NCBI GenBank assembly: GCA_022497155.1
Contig: MU385737.1
Span: 310,001-374,000 of the forward strand
Reading direction: 5' to 3'
DNA length: 64,000 nt
Source: Whalleya microplaca
Lineage: Eukaryota > Ascomycota > Sordariomycetes > Xylariales > Xylariaceae
The position numbers and the translations under genes were made by a program. Positions 1 through 14,006 of the stretch are shown here, one piece after another; within the stretch, counting starts at the first letter, position 1; the number at the start of each line of letters is the position of its first letter. The notes beneath the pieces were generated by a model. That model ran no database searches. It saw only the letters and a program-made list of their open reading frames with translations, and was not told the origin of the DNA.

Positions 1-3000
1 TCTTTTTTGCTTAAAATAAACTAAAAATAAAAATAGGCTTAAATTCGGGTTCTCGTTTTAATTTATTAAAGCTATCAGATTAATCAATAACTTTATAAAC
101 TATTATTTGTTTTATCTTTATAATCCAGCTTTTTATTTCTTGTTTTTTATTAATAAAATAAAAATTTTTATAAAAACGAAAAAATATAATAAAAAAGCGA
201 AAAAAGCGAAAAATTAAATAAGCTACCTAAAAGCTATAATTAAACCTATTCTGCTATTATACCGTTTAAATAAATTTAATATAAGTAGAAACTATATTAT
301 TTTATTAAACTTAAACCTAACGCAATCGATTAAAAGCAGCCCGAACTTTTTTTTTATTATAAATACTTATAAAATTAAATAAAAAAGTAATATAAGTTTT
401 TATTAATATAATAATTAAAAAAAAATAAAAGCTGCCTTTTTTCTCAATATTAATAGTTATAAAATCGCGTAAATATATAAATGCCGTTAATATAAAAAAC
501 CGGAAATTATTTAAAACAATCCGAAAAAAAAACTAGTCGTTAATTTAAATAACCTTTTAATTAAATTTTATAATAGTCCTAAAATAAACCTCCGTTTTAA
601 TAAATTTTTTTTTAAAAATAGTAATACTTATTTAAATTATAGTAGCCATAGAAGTAATATTGTAATATTAACGTTTATAATAAACAAAAAAAATATTATA
701 TAAACTTAATACTTTATTTATCTTTTATTTATTTTTATTATAATTAAAAAAGGCGTTTTAATTAAAAATAATTTCAGGCATTTTATCGCTTCTAATTAAT
801 AAGAAATTTGTTTTTAAAAAATCGACAATTTATTTAATCTCTTACTTTAAGTATTACAACCTATTTTTAATCTAAGGTTTAGGTTTATATATTTTAATAA
901 AAAGGCCGTAAAATTAATTAATAATATAAAAGTTAATATTAGCTATTATAATAAACGTATTAAAAATTAAAAAAAAAAGCTATTTTTGGAAAAGCAAATT
1001 AATAAGTAAAGTTATTCTAGCCTTATATTTAGGGTTGGAATCAGCCGCAAATTTAATTTTAGCTTTATTTTTAAATATAGCCTTAAACTTAATATTAGCT
1101 TTTAAAACAGACTTAAGGTTTTTATAAGCCGCTTAATTAACCTTTTTATTTTTATTCCGGTTCTTATATTTATTCTTCCTTTTCCTAAATAACTTTTTAA
1201 ATTGTAATAACTATAACGATATTTTAATATATAAAAAATAAAGTTTAAAGTATAATACTATAGCAATAAACTAATATAAAATTATAAAAAAACTAAACTA
1301 ATTAATTAAAAATAATAAAAAAAAAAAGGTTAACAAATAATTAAATAAAAATTATTAATAAATTAATATAAAAAAAACTTTTTTACGCCAGGTTTTAATT
1401 TATAATAAATAAAAATAAATTAAAAAGTCTTTTTTATTTTTAATTAATTATTTAAATTTATAATAAACCAGATATTAAATATAATAAAGCATTTAAGTTG
1501 TTATTACTAATTTTAAAAGTCGGCTTACTCGATTTAGCCTTAATACGTTTTTTAAGCTATTTATTATATTTTTTATTTATTTTATTTTTATATTTTATAC
1601 TCTTTTTTCCCTTTAATAATTATTAATTTAACTATTTATTCTTTATTTTCGCTTTATAATATTTATTTAATCAATTATTCGCAATTATATCGTAAGGCTT
1701 GTTATTGTATAAAGAGTAAAAAAAAAAAAGAACTTTTTTTATTAAGCTTTTACGTAAGTTGTCTATTTCCTTTTCCTTTATAAAAAGTCTTATATTTAAA
1801 AGTTAAATCTTTTATTGTAATAGTATTAATCGAAAGCTAAATAACCTTAAACGTTTTTATTGGGTTATAATAATTTGTTAAAATCTAATAAATATTTAAG
1901 ACAAAACGTATATCGGTAATCCTTCTCCTAAAACTCGTAAAATAAATACTAAACCCCCGCTATCTAATCGAATTAAATCTTATTAAAATAACCTTAATTT
2001 CCGTAATCTTCCTTCTCGACTTCCTTATCCCGTTTTATTTTATTATCGCTTTTTTTTTAAAATAAGTAAATCGGCTATATAAACAGCTAAAAACTTTCGT
2101 TATTTTTTTTTTTATCGATTTATACCTTAACGTTAAACTCTTTTTATGTCTTAAATCTGCCGTTCTTAAACGATCGAAAATTTCTAACTTAATAATAAAA
2201 AATATTAATCATATTTCTAATCCTTATTTTAATATTAAATCTAATCGCCTTAATTTAAAAACTAATAAAGATAAGCTACTTTAATTTTAAAAAAATAATA
2301 TAAGCCGTTATTTTTTAAAAACTAATATAATAAATAAGTTTATTCGGGTAAGTTTTTTTTTTATTTAATATATATAATTTCTGTTAATTAATATAAAATA
2401 ATTCGATTAATAAAAATTAGACTTTTTAATAGTCCTAAGAAAAGTCGGTATTATATTTAGAAATTTATAGCCTTAAAATTTTATTGTAAAAATTAAATAT
2501 AAAAGTCTGCCCTAAAATATATTAAATATTTTAAAATAATAAAATATCTTTTCGATTAATAATACCTTTTTTTTTTCGAAATCCGCGAAGCTAATTTTAT
2601 TAGTAACTTAATATTTCGCTTAATTAAAAATTGCCGTATATAATTTAAAGTCTTTATTTAAAAATATAATACCTATAATAAAATCCCTTACCGGCTTTAT
2701 AAAAATTAGTTCGTTAGTTTTAAAAATAAACGCTATAATAAAATATAGCTATTCTATAGATATTAATTAATAAAAAACTAGTTCGGAAATTTATATAAAA
2801 ATTATATAGTTGGTATTTAAGCAAATAAATATTTATTTCGGGATAAAAAATATACGTATTTATAAGTTTATTGATCGAAAAATCCTTTTTTTAATAGCGA
2901 TATTAATTACGACAATTTTATTTTAATAAGTCGTTTTATAAATAATATATATCTAAACTAAATTACTAGAAAAATCTGTTTTTTTTTGCCGCAATTGTAA

Positions 3001-6000
3001 GCGGCTTTATTTATAACTCGCGATAGTTTTTTTCGTTTAATTAATTAATTATATATTAAAGTTTGTGATTATATTTTTTAATTTAAGCTTCTTTTTTTTT
3101 ATTACTTTTTTATATTTGCCGTAACCTTATAAAATTCTATTTCTATAAAATATTAATTTATATAAAACGTAAAAAAAAATAATCTAATCTGTTAGTACTA
3201 TTTTTTTAATACTCGATTATAGGTTTTTCGTTCCGCTAATAATATTTTAGGTAGTTTAACTTTAATTATTTTTTTAAATATTTTATTTCCTATAATTTTT
3301 TAATTTTTATTAAACTCGACTTTTTTAGTTTAACTATAAGTTATTAAGCCTTTTTATATATTTTTATCCTAATATAGTATATTATTGTTTGCTAGTTTAA
3401 GGCTTTTTTAATTATCCCTTATTTTATTATAATCACTTAATTAATAATTATTATAAGGTTCGCTAAATTCCTAATACCTTTTTATATCTCGAATAAATTT
3501 TTTTAGTTGATTAAAAAAAAATATTTCTTATAATATTACCCCGTTTAATTCTTTAAAAAAAAACTTATTTTATCTTTATTCTTTTATAATTCGATAAAGC
3601 CCTGTTTATTTATATTTCAGCTTTTTATTTTTAAATATATCGATATTTTGTATTATATTATAAAATAAAATTAGGCTGCCTTATTTTAATAGTTCTAACT
3701 GTTTTTTTAATAAGTATCGTTAATTATTTTGTTCCGCTGCTTTTTTTTATTTTTTTATTAAAATTTATATCACTTTTACGACATTCTTGTTTTATTGTTT
3801 AAATATTCTTACCTTTTTAGTAATAAAATCTTTTTTATTATAAATATCCGACTAATTAAAAACCCGCTAAAATAATAAAACTATTTCGATCGGTATAATA
3901 AATTTTTTATTATAAATTAGTTTGTATAATATAAACCTATATTTTTATATAAATATTTGATTAGTTTAAAATATAACTTTAAATTTTTTAACTTATAATT
4001 TACTAATTTCTTCCGTTATATATATAAAAGATCTTATAATTGGTCGATAGTTTATTTTTATTTATTTTTACGTTTAAAAGTAATATATAAGTCCGATTTA
4101 TATTTTAATATCCAGCTGTATAATACCTTTAGTTATTTCTGCTTTATTTTTTAAGCTTTCATCACATTTAATTATTATAGAAACATTATAATTAATATAA
4201 ATATAGTCTTAAAAGAATTTTTATACTTTAATTACTATAACATTTCTTAATACCTTAACTTTAGGCTATTTTAATAACTTATCTCTTATTTTAATAATAG
4301 CCGAATATCTATTATCGTTCGGGAAAAATTAAATATTAATAATCTAAATAGTTAGTAACTATTTTAGCATTAAAAAAAGTCCTTAATCTTTAAATTATCT
4401 ATTTATAAAAAGCTGGCATTTTAAATAATACTTAACGGTAGTTTAAATCTCTTAATATATTTTTTTTTAGTAATAAAACTTAATTATTTTATTATAAGTC
4501 GATTTACGTTTTCGATATGTTTTAACTTTCGAATAACAGTTTTTAATAATATATTTTTGTTAATTAATATTATTAATAATATGCCGTTAGCTATATTTTT
4601 TATAAGGTTTCTGCTATAAAATTCTTTTTTAAATTATATATTTAACAGTTTTATTCCGGAAGCTTACTTTTGTACAATATTATTTTATTATATTAAAACC
4701 TTTTAATCGATTAGGTAATTTTAAAGTATTAAAATATATTACGATTTTTTAAGAAGTTTTAAACTAGTTTTCTAGCGGGTATAAAATAATAAGTAGTAGG
4801 AAGAATTCCGGTACTTTTTATATTGGTTTATTTAATTGAGGTATTTTTATTATAAAAATATTAAGCTAAATATTAATAAAATTGTCGACTTTTCCCTCCT
4901 ATTAATTATTTAATTTATTGGACGGTTTTAATAGTTTATATAATAAATTATCTGCTATTTAATATCGTTTTTTAAAAATATACTTTATTTCGAAATTAAA
5001 TATTTTAATAAAAGCTATTTACCGAATTAATGCTGCGTTAAATAAATTAAAAAATCTATTATTTAATTAAATAATTAAAACTTTAGCATTAATTTTAAGA
5101 ATAAATCTTGTGCTGTAAAAATAATTTTATAATTATCGAAAAGACTTAATTATCCCGAGACATTTTTATTTTATAATATCGTAATTAAGTTTTAGCCTTT
5201 TTTATATATTAAATTTAAACCTTATAAGTCGAATGTATTTATTAATTTTTTATCCTAATATATATCTTTATTTAATGCCTAACGTATTAATTTTAAACCA
5301 AATAATATATCTGTTTATATAATTAAGCGTAATTAAATAAAATATATTAATTAATGTTATTTTAAGTTTATTTATAGTTTGTTATTACTTTATTTCCCAT
5401 TTTTAATTTACGTTTTTCCGGAAAAATTTTATTAGTAATAAAATAATTAACGTATAATATACGATTTATATATAATAATAAATTATAATTTTTAAAAATG
5501 CCCGTATTTTAAAAATATTACTATAAAATACCTATTCCGTAATCTTAATAACCTTAGTTTAATTAAAAAAACGACTATTAGTATTATATAAATAACTAAT
5601 AATAACGGTAGCGTTTTTATACCAATCGCTTTTTTTTATATTAGTTATAGCTTTTGTTAGTTTAAAATTAAGTAAAATATTATTAATATTTTTTAAATAT
5701 TTATAAACAAATTATTTTATTCCTAGTGCGATTTTTTAATTATTATATCTCGTTTTTAGCTTTTTAATACTAATATTATTAAAAAATAGCTCGTATTTAT
5801 TGGGTATAAAGTTGAATAAGATCTGGGTAACAATATATAAAAATTATATTACCAAATTAGTCCTTTTTTATAGTAAAGTTGTTATCCGGAAAAGCCCAAT
5901 CGGCGTCGAAAATATAATATAATTTTTGTTAAATATAAATAATAATATTTAATTATATTTTAAAAAAAAATCTACTATAAAAATTATTATTTATATAATA

Positions 6001-6588
6001 AATTCTTCCGCAAATTTGTTATAATTATTCGGAAAAAAAGCGTTTTATATTTATATAGCGTTTAATTTTATAACCGAATTAATTAATCGAAAGTTTTTAT
6101 TTTTTTTTTTAATTATAAATTAGGCGTTACGGTATAAAGTATAAGATTTTTCTAATATTTTATTTTTAAACTAATTTTGTAAAATATTTAAAACCCGTAT
6201 TTTTAATAACGCTAAAATAGAAATTAATCTAACTTATTATATATTATATAATATTATTTTAATCTTATACGAAAAAAACACTTTTTCTCTAATTTAGCCG
6301 ATTTTTATAAAGTCTTAAGCTAGTATTATTTTTTGTCGATAAAGAATCTTAATTAATATTACTTTTTTTTAATTTATAAGCTTTATATTTAATAGTTTTG
6401 TTTTAATAATATTTAAGCGTTTTTTTGTTAATCTAATATCTCGTAACGCGAAAGCAAAACGCGGAGTAATATTTTTATATTTTTTATCTGTTTTAAATAT
6501 ACTTTAAGGTTCGAAATTCGGCTCTATATTTTATAATATCGCTTGTTTTTAATTAATCGACCTTAAAGAAACTATACTATTCGATTTA
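1..6588. repeat. RIP-degraded AT-rich repeat block, left part
   Basis: This stretch is dominated by A and T, with TA everywhere and CA/TG rare. The remaining C and G sit mostly in CG or CC contexts. That is the signature of repeat-induced point mutation, which converts CA to TA (and TG to TA) in duplicated DNA during the sexual cycle of ascomycetes. No reading frame of useful length survives on either strand. The original element is probably one or more retrotransposons, but too many C-to-T changes have accumulated for me to name a family. The block continues after 9017, interrupted by a younger LTR element. Confidence 0.85.
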
Positions 6589-6832
6589 TGTCACGGCACA
6601 GGCCCTGTGGGGTGCTATAAGGCCCTGTAAGCTGCAGCACACCCTAGGCCCCGTATACGTGACCTGCCGGACCATATGCTTAGTCAGATAGCTTAGGTAA
6701 TCAGGTGAGGAGGTTTTCTTAAGTCAGGCTGTTATATAGTAATTAGTTGACCTTTTATTCCTTACCTTATAATTTTACAGTAATATATACCTATTACTTA
6801 ATACGCGCCACCTCTTTTCTTAAGCCGTTATA
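6589..6832 (+). repeat. 5' long terminal repeat
   Basis: This 244-bp LTR aligns without gaps to 8774-9017. I count 19 differences, all transitions, and about 13 of them are CA-to-TA or TG-to-TA changes. That points to RIP after insertion rather than ordinary drift. The left copy carries T in most of the C/T differences and is the more mutated of the two. Confidence 0.9.
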
Positions 6833-7437
6833 TAATTATAAGGTCCTTTGGCGCTGAATTTAACTAATTCCGCCATCGAATTAATTTAGCGCTTTTTTCT
6901 TTAACGTAATTAATTAATCACCCGTTAATTCTCCTTTTCTTCGATTAGGTGTAATTAATTAATTACTTACTAATAACCTTTTGCGCCGATGTAGTCGATT
7001 AGTTACTCGTTAGTTACTTTTTTCTTCTATTAGCATCTCGTTATAATGTACTACACGCACCAGCAGTTTAGTTTTAAAGAGTATACAGTTCGTTGGAGGG
7101 CATCGTGCTGAAGGACCCCGGCGTGGTCGATTAGTTACCCGCCACCCATATCCTATCGGACCTCGTTAGATTAAGCACGTACAGTAATATCCAGCTATTT
7201 AGCGCTGAATCACGTCTGTTATTCTTGCCGACCTTGTCTTTTGGACACCTTTTTCGGTCCGAAATTATATTTAAATATGGCGGATCCGACCTTTTTTTTT
7301 TACCCGCTATTTTTAGCGATTAGTTGTAATAGCGCGGCCATTTTTTTGACTCGTTTCTGGTGATTAGTTATAGCGAGTTATCTTTTCTTTTTTTTTTTAT
7401 ACATTAATTTTGGCGATTAGTTGCGGCAGCGTATATA

Positions 7438-8352
7438 ATGGCGTTTTTTGGTAGTAACGAGCTAAACGCCGTATTTTAAGCCTTACGTGTTAAACTTACC
7501 TCTAAATTTAATACTTACGTTAACGCGTTAAAAGCCGATTACGAAGGTTACGTTTAGTAGCTCTAGGCCGATAAAACCTTTATCGAATTTAAGCTCGGCG
7601 TTATAGAAACTATCTATAGTGTTTTGTTATTTAAGTAGCTACGTTTTCGATCAGCCCTTCTAAATTTTTCTACCTTATTTGGCTTGTTAGATTTTGACAT
7701 ATAGATTTTCTAGATTGCCGGCAAGTTGGAAATCGATAGTAAGGCGATTAGATTATCCTAAGCCAAGTTTTATTACGTATATGTTTGTCTCGAGCTTAAG
7801 GTATAGTATATTATTCTTTTTATTATAGCTTATATATAAAAAAGCGGCGTTTGGGATTACTAGACTATTTTAGATATTTTAAAGTTAATTTACGCCGACT
7901 TAAATAAGGTTATGTGAGTGGCGGTTAAATTTCGATTTATTATATAAGGTTTAAACGAGTTTATTTGTACTTTTTTAGCGTAGTAGTACCGATAGATTTA
8001 GGAGGTAAGTAAAATGGATTTGTTTAAAAAGTACCGGGTTAATTGTTTGCGTTACGCCGTAAACGATAAACTAAAGCGGAAGCTTTTTGAGAGAGATTTA
8101 GTGCTAAATACTTATGACGAATTTGTTTTTTGGTTATATCGATAGTCAGGCTTTCATATATCTTCCGGTTCCCGTAATCCGAACGCTATAGACATTTCCG
8201 TTAGTATGATTTACGTATACGGCGCGGCCGAAGCCGAAATTGAAGTAGTGTTTGAAGATATTTTAATAAATAGTAGATAAATACCTAAAATTGCGTTATT
8301 TTGGATTTCTAAAGGACAGCAGGCGTTTCTTATTACGAAATTGGAACGATAA
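7438..8352 (+). pseudogene. Gag-like polyprotein remnant of the LTR element
   Basis: From the ATG at 7438 a single reading frame runs for about 305 codons to near 8352. It is interrupted only by nonsense codons, nearly all of which could come from CAG, CAA or TGG by C-to-T or G-to-A change. I found no frameshift. The composition resembles Ty3/gypsy-type fungal Gag: charged, helical, with patterns such as ILKLIYADLNK and a later LVLNTYDEFVFWLY stretch. I see no zinc knuckle, protease, reverse transcriptase or integrase motif. The gag assignment is by general resemblance, so it is moderately sure; the single damaged frame is directly visible. Confidence 0.6.
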
Positions 8353-8763
8353 TTACGTTAAAAGTAATACTAGTATATATGTTATAGATCGATAGACCAT
8401 TCGGTTTAGGATTGCCTTTTACTGCTACCGGAATCGAACTTCCGCAAGCTATACGCTAATAACGATAACATGTGAATCAGGGGGGTAGTTATAACAGTAG
8501 GTGTGTGGCTTATAGAAGATACTAAATAGTTGTAAAGAAATACAGTGGATTAATAAGATCCTTTTAAAGGACTTGATTTTTAAAATTTTAATAAATTCAC
8601 TTAATGCTAATGTTAGGTCTTATACGATTTATATAGACTGAAACATAAGGGTTAAATAAGATTAAAAAATTACTTTTTAGGGATAGTAGTAATTAGGTTA
8701 ATCCCTATATACACTAGGTGCGCTATAAGCTAACTATTGTTAGCTGCTATATATAGTGGATTT

Positions 8764-8770
8764 AGGGGGG
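8764..8770 (+). other. Polypurine tract of the LTR element
   Basis: An A followed by six G lies three bases before the right LTR. This is the usual place and composition for the plus-strand primer of reverse transcription. I could not identify a convincing tRNA-complementary primer-binding site after the left LTR. Confidence 0.65.
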
Positions 8771-8773
8771 TAA

Positions 8774-9017
8774 TGTTACGGCATAGGCCCTATGGGGTGC
8801 TGTAAGGCCCTGTAAGCTGTAGCACACCCTAGGCCCCGCATACGTGACCTGCCGGACCATATGCTTAGTCAGATAGCTTAGGTAATCAGGTGAGGAGGTT
8901 TTCTCAGGTCAGGCTGTTATACAGTAATTAGCTGACCTTTTACTCCTTACCTTATAATTTTACAGTAATACACACCTATTACTTAGCACGCGCCACCTCC
9001 TTCCTTAAGCCGTCACA
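8774..9017 (+). repeat. 3' long terminal repeat
   Basis: Gap-free partner of the LTR at 6589-6832. It keeps more C and G than the left copy and retains the TG...CA ends. It is followed immediately by the ATTTA target duplication. Confidence 0.9.
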
Positions 9018-12000
9018 ATTTAGTATTATCGATTAAGTAAATTTTTTATATTTTTAATTTATATATTATATATAATTTAATCTTGTTTTTCCGTAATATT
9101 TTTTTATAATATAATATTAAATGCCGCATTATTTATTTAAATTCCTTTTTAATAATTTCCCGTAATAAACTTAATAAATAATTATTAAATAGCGAGACTT
9201 ATATTTAATTGCCATTTTAAAATATTTTATTAATAGCAATTTTTATTTGTTTATTGACTTATTTTAAACTTAAGTTATTTTAAATTACACTTTTAAACTT
9301 CGCTAGGTTTATTATTATTATAATATTTTAAAGCTTTTATTTACTATCGACCTAGCTTTTAATATCGGCAGTTATTAATTTTCCGAAAGATTAACGACGT
9401 TAGCTAAAGTTCGCTTAATTAGCTTATTATATATAAAAGGTACTATAATTCTAATATTTCCGAAAAATATCGAAACTATTAATAAGCCTTTTTTAGAATA
9501 AATTATTATATATAATTAAAAAATAAAATTAAAGCCGAGAAGTAACGGAAATGTAGCTTTAAAGTTTCTAACCATATAAATCGGTAGCGGTAAGCTATAG
9601 TTTGCTAATTATATAAATCTTTTGATTAGGCTAAAACTTCTAGTTTTATTATTTATTAATATATTAAAGCCGGATTATATAATCTTAATTTTTCGCATAA
9701 ATATCTAATATTTAAAAACGTATAATTACGTAATAATACTTAATTAAGTATTTGTATTAATAACTGTAATAATTAAGTCTTTATATTTTTTAAAGCTAAT
9801 TCTTATAGTCAATCGGGGTAATAATTAGATATATATTTTAATATCCCGGATAAATATTAGCAAAAATGCTATAATAATTTAGGTAACGTTACCGGGTATT
9901 ATAGATATATTATTAATTGATATATTTATAAGGTTATTTTAGAATTTATTAGACATAAAAATTAGCTATAATACGTTTAATATAAAATTAAACTAAGATT
10001 ATTATCTTTATTGTTACTAATTAATTATTTCGGCTAAAAAGATATAAATTATTTTATAAAGTTTTTAATTTATTTTACCCGCTTTATCGAATAGGTATTA
10101 AAATAATGCTTTATTAAATCCCGTATAATACTTAATTAAATTATCTTATAAAACTTTAAATCTTTTCGCCGCATTTTTAAAAATCCTTTTTTTTTAGTAT
10201 TCCGAAATTAAAGCTAAAATTAGTTAATCAGGTGTAATATTTTCTAGTATATTAGCTTAAGTTTATTTCGGCGTTTTTAAAACCGTTAAAAGTAGAAAGT
10301 TTAGCTTTAATAATATTTTATCGATCGTCTTTTTTACGGATATATTGCCGTCTATATTTTTATGTCTTTTTAATACTAAAATGTTAATTGTATTTTTGCT
10401 TTTATATTAAAATAACTTAATTACTATTTTATATATAGGATTCCCGCTTTTATTAATAGTTAGTTCCTTTTAAAAATAATTTTATAGGTTTATAAATTTA
10501 TAAAAAATGTTATTTTTAAGCTTTTTATTCCAATACTATTAACTTTTAAATTTATAGTTAATATTGTTTCCGGGTTATAATTTTATAGATTAGCTATTAA
10601 TCGAATAAAATTATAATTTTATTTAAACTTTATATTTTTTTTAATTTTATTATATTTATAAAAATAGTAATAAGCTAATTTCCGAATTTAAGTATTGTAT
10701 ATTTTTATTTTATATAGAAATTATAAGTAAACTTAAATAATACCTTTTTTATTTATTTTACTTTTAGTAATTATATACCTAAAAAATAGGATATTTTTAA
10801 TTTCGGGAGTAGTTTAAAAACTTCCGATAAAATATCCCTTAAATTAATTATCGTATTATATTATATTATCGCGGTTTAACGACGCTATTAGAAAATAAAT
10901 AGTAGAAAAGTAGCCTAATTTTCTGCAAAAAAAACAAGTATCTCGATTATACCCTTAAAATAATATCGGTCGTAATATATATCGATTATTTTAATTTTAT
11001 CGGCTATTATACTTTTTATATCTTTTTTTTTATTTAAAAACCCGGCGCGATAAATATTAAAAGATATATTTTTTATTTTACGTTTTTAAACATTTTACCA
11101 AATAAAAGTTTCTCTTTATAAAATATAATATTTTAATTTAAGTAATATTAATCGAAATTTTTTTATAAATATAGTAAAATTTTCGTTAGTTTTAAATTAC
11201 GTAATAAATATCTGTTTTATAAACTTAATTAAATCTTTTATTTCGTTTAGCTAAAAAAATAAAGTCTTTTTTTTTAAAATAACCTTAGGTTATTTTAGGC
11301 TTACTAATAATAAGCGGAACCGAACCGAATGTTAATAATTAACCGATTTATTTTTATATTATTAATTAGGCGAAACCTATTAGATATTGCGGCTATTATA
11401 ATTTATTAAGCCGACTATAACATCCGCTTATATATATATAACGTTCTAAGCTTTTTCGTAATTTAGTTCGAAAAACTCGTTATATAATTTCGAGTAAAAC
11501 TATATAATCCGTTTAATAATTTTCTAATCGATTTTTTGCTATAAATTATTAACGAAAATAGCGTTTTATTTTTTAATCTTCCCTTACTTCCGGATATTTT
11601 TTACTCGAACCGAATAATTTAAAGCATAATAATAAATCTCTATCGGTCTAAATAGTTTATTACCTCTTTCCAAGTTTTTTAACCGTTTTATAGGAGTTTT
11701 TATTTACCTTAAGTCACTAATTTTAAAATATTACTTTAAAATTGCCTTTATTTTTTTTTAAATAATAATATCTTTTAATAAAGTTTCGATCTGTCGCTTA
11801 TTAATTTAATTATTTATTTAATATAATATTTCCCTAATTTTAATATTATTTTCTAAGCCGTATTTATTAAATATATATATTATATTTTCGATTTAATTTA
11901 TAACATTATTTCTATCGAATAAAAGTTATAAGTAGCTTCGAAAGTTTAATAACGCAGCCGTTACCGTAAACCTAATTCTTCCGGTTATAATAAATCGCTT

Positions 12001-14006
12001 TTAATCGGAAGCCATATTTTAATCCGTAAGCTTTTTATCGACTTATACGTCCTTTATTATATTAAAAAATAAAGTTTTTTAGCTAGTTATTTCTAATTAA
12101 GTATTCTAATTATATAATACCGAGTCTCTCTTATTTTACTAGTATTTTTAATTAATAATAAAGTTAATAGTCCCTTAATTATCGGTTAATCGGAAAGATC
12201 TCTATTTAATTATATCTAATATAATTTAAAATATCTTATTATTTAGCTGTTTTAATTCTTTAGTTATACTTAATTTTAAGAGAATATATTCTATTTTTTT
12301 TAATTATATTAAGTCGTAATCTTATAATACTTTAGATATAAAATTATAACTATCTCTTAAAACGCTAATAATAGCCTTAAAAATCAGGAGACTTTTAAAA
12401 AAGATCTTAATAATAAGTCGCCAACCTGGCTATTATATTATATTAATTAATTAATCGCGTAATAAAACTACTTATAAGCCAGTTAAAAACTCGGATATTA
12501 TCCTCGTTACCTAAATTCCACCCTAATTTATCTTATAGGTTTAAACTGTAATATATTTTTATATACTATTTATTATATATTTTATGATTTTCTAATTTTT
12601 CCCAATCTTTCGTACTACTAATCTTCTCGTATTTAACTTACTTTATTAGAATTTATACTTTTTTATATTTTTGTATTACTATATTTTTATACTTCTTATA
12701 CTTTATATTCTTTATATTTTTATATCTTTATATTATTAGCTTATTAATATATATTATAAGTTTTTTATAAGTCTTTTTATTAATTTATTTATTTTTAGCA
12801 TTACTTTTTTATTTTAGATAATCGTTTACTATTAGTTCTTTTTTTTAGTTAGTGTTTCTTTTTTATAAGTTCGGTTAGTTTAGTAGTTTTAGGGGTTTTA
12901 TTAAAGTTCTTTTCTTTTAGTCCTATTTTACTACTGCTTTTATTTGGACTGTTTTTCTCGATTAATTAGAAAGGCGAAGAAGTTAAAGCCTATCCGGGGG
13001 AGCTAAATGTCTTAAAACAGGGTATTAGGGTAAAGGAGGTGCCACTTCATAACTTAGCTAATCGGAGGTAATTAAGGCGACGAAAATAAAAGAGTCATTT
13101 ATAACGGCGATTGATCGAAAGGAAAGATATGTTTATTATCGGCGATAAGGCCATCTGAGCTATATATGTTGTCTCTGAGAGTAAAAGAAAAAGACAAGCG
13201 ATATATATATGCCACGGCACACTAGCCCCATAATAATATATCGGGATAAAATAAAAAACTACTCGGTTAATTTTATTAAGTAATCCTTACGCTCGTTATT
13301 ATATCTAGCTTTAAAATCCTTACGTATAAAAATCGTTAAAAGTTTTAGCTTAATATCTCGTATAGCTTTATTAAATCCCCTCCACGTAATAACTTAATCT
13401 TTATATTTCTACTAACGACAAGTAGTTTTAACTAAATTAATAAACTCGAGCGTAAGGGCTCGTAAAACTCCCGATAACGGATAATAACTATTATTAAAAA
13501 TATCGGAATCGATTTAATCCTATAGGCTACGCTAGCGAGCGTAAGTACGTAACTAAATAAACCAATCGGTTTAATTATTAAAGTAAGTAAACTTGACGCT
13601 AGTAGGTATAAAGGCGTTAAGATCGTTAATAATAAATAGTTTTATAGCTAAAAGATCGATTTTAAAGAAATCAAGTAATTTGGGAATAAAATCAAAAAAA
13701 TCGAATAAAAAATCGGACAAGGGCTAAAAGAGAGCTGCACGCTATTAATTATCAGGTAGATAACACAATCAGCAGCTTAAGCGGCAACCGGGCTTATAAC
13801 TGTCACACTTATAACTAAAGGGACAGCGCGCAGCTTTAAATATGAGGTCTTAAATTGACTATTATAAGCTCTAAGGAGGAGGAAAAACCAGTTGTATGTG
13901 AGGGATCCTAGTAATACCCTAATGGAGCCTCGGATCGGCTTAACTGTTAATCCGGTGGACCCCTATAACAGCCCCTATAACAACCTCTGAGCCTGGCTCT
14001 GTGACA
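9018..14006. repeat. RIP-degraded AT-rich repeat block, right part
   Basis: This is the continuation of the old repeat beyond the nested LTR element, with the same strong TA excess and loss of CA/TG. From about 12,950 the composition becomes patchy. GC-richer islands appear (12,960-13,200 and 13,730-14,000), which suggests the edge of the block or differently aged insertions. No coding frame can be defended. The two ends of the 13,210-14,006 stretch look loosely inverted to each other, but there is no target duplication. Confidence 0.75.

Larger units (their letters stand above)
6589..9017 (+). mobile_element. Non-autonomous LTR retrotransposon with gag-like region only
   Basis: Two 244-bp direct repeats bound the element. 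Each begins with TG; the right copy ends with CA and the left copy's matching end has become TA by C-to-T change. The five bases ATTTA flank it on both sides (6584-6588 and 9018-9022), an exact target-site duplication, so both ends are precise. A purine tract of A plus six G lies just before the right LTR, which sets the plus orientation. At 2.4 kb the element is too short for reverse transcriptase and integrase, and I see neither. The only coding remnant is a gag-like frame. The element must have been mobilised in trans by an autonomous relative. It is nested in an older, more heavily mutated repeat. Confidence 0.9.

Noticed and set aside
5000..6580. Reverse-transcriptase-like reading on the minus strand of the RIP block
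   Set aside because: Too many C-to-T changes; the resemblance to copia or gypsy polymerase could not be separated from chance.
8432..8500. tRNA-like T-arm on the minus strand (CGGAA stem, loop containing TTCGA)
   Set aside because: The stem register does not fit the standard T-arm when the acceptor is aligned, no anticodon arm forms, and the site lies inside the LTR element.
13210..14006. Possible TIR or solo-LTR element: TGCCACGGCAC at the left, GGCTCTGTGACA at the right
   Set aside because: Only about 8 of 12 terminal positions match as inverted repeats, and there is no target-site duplication.
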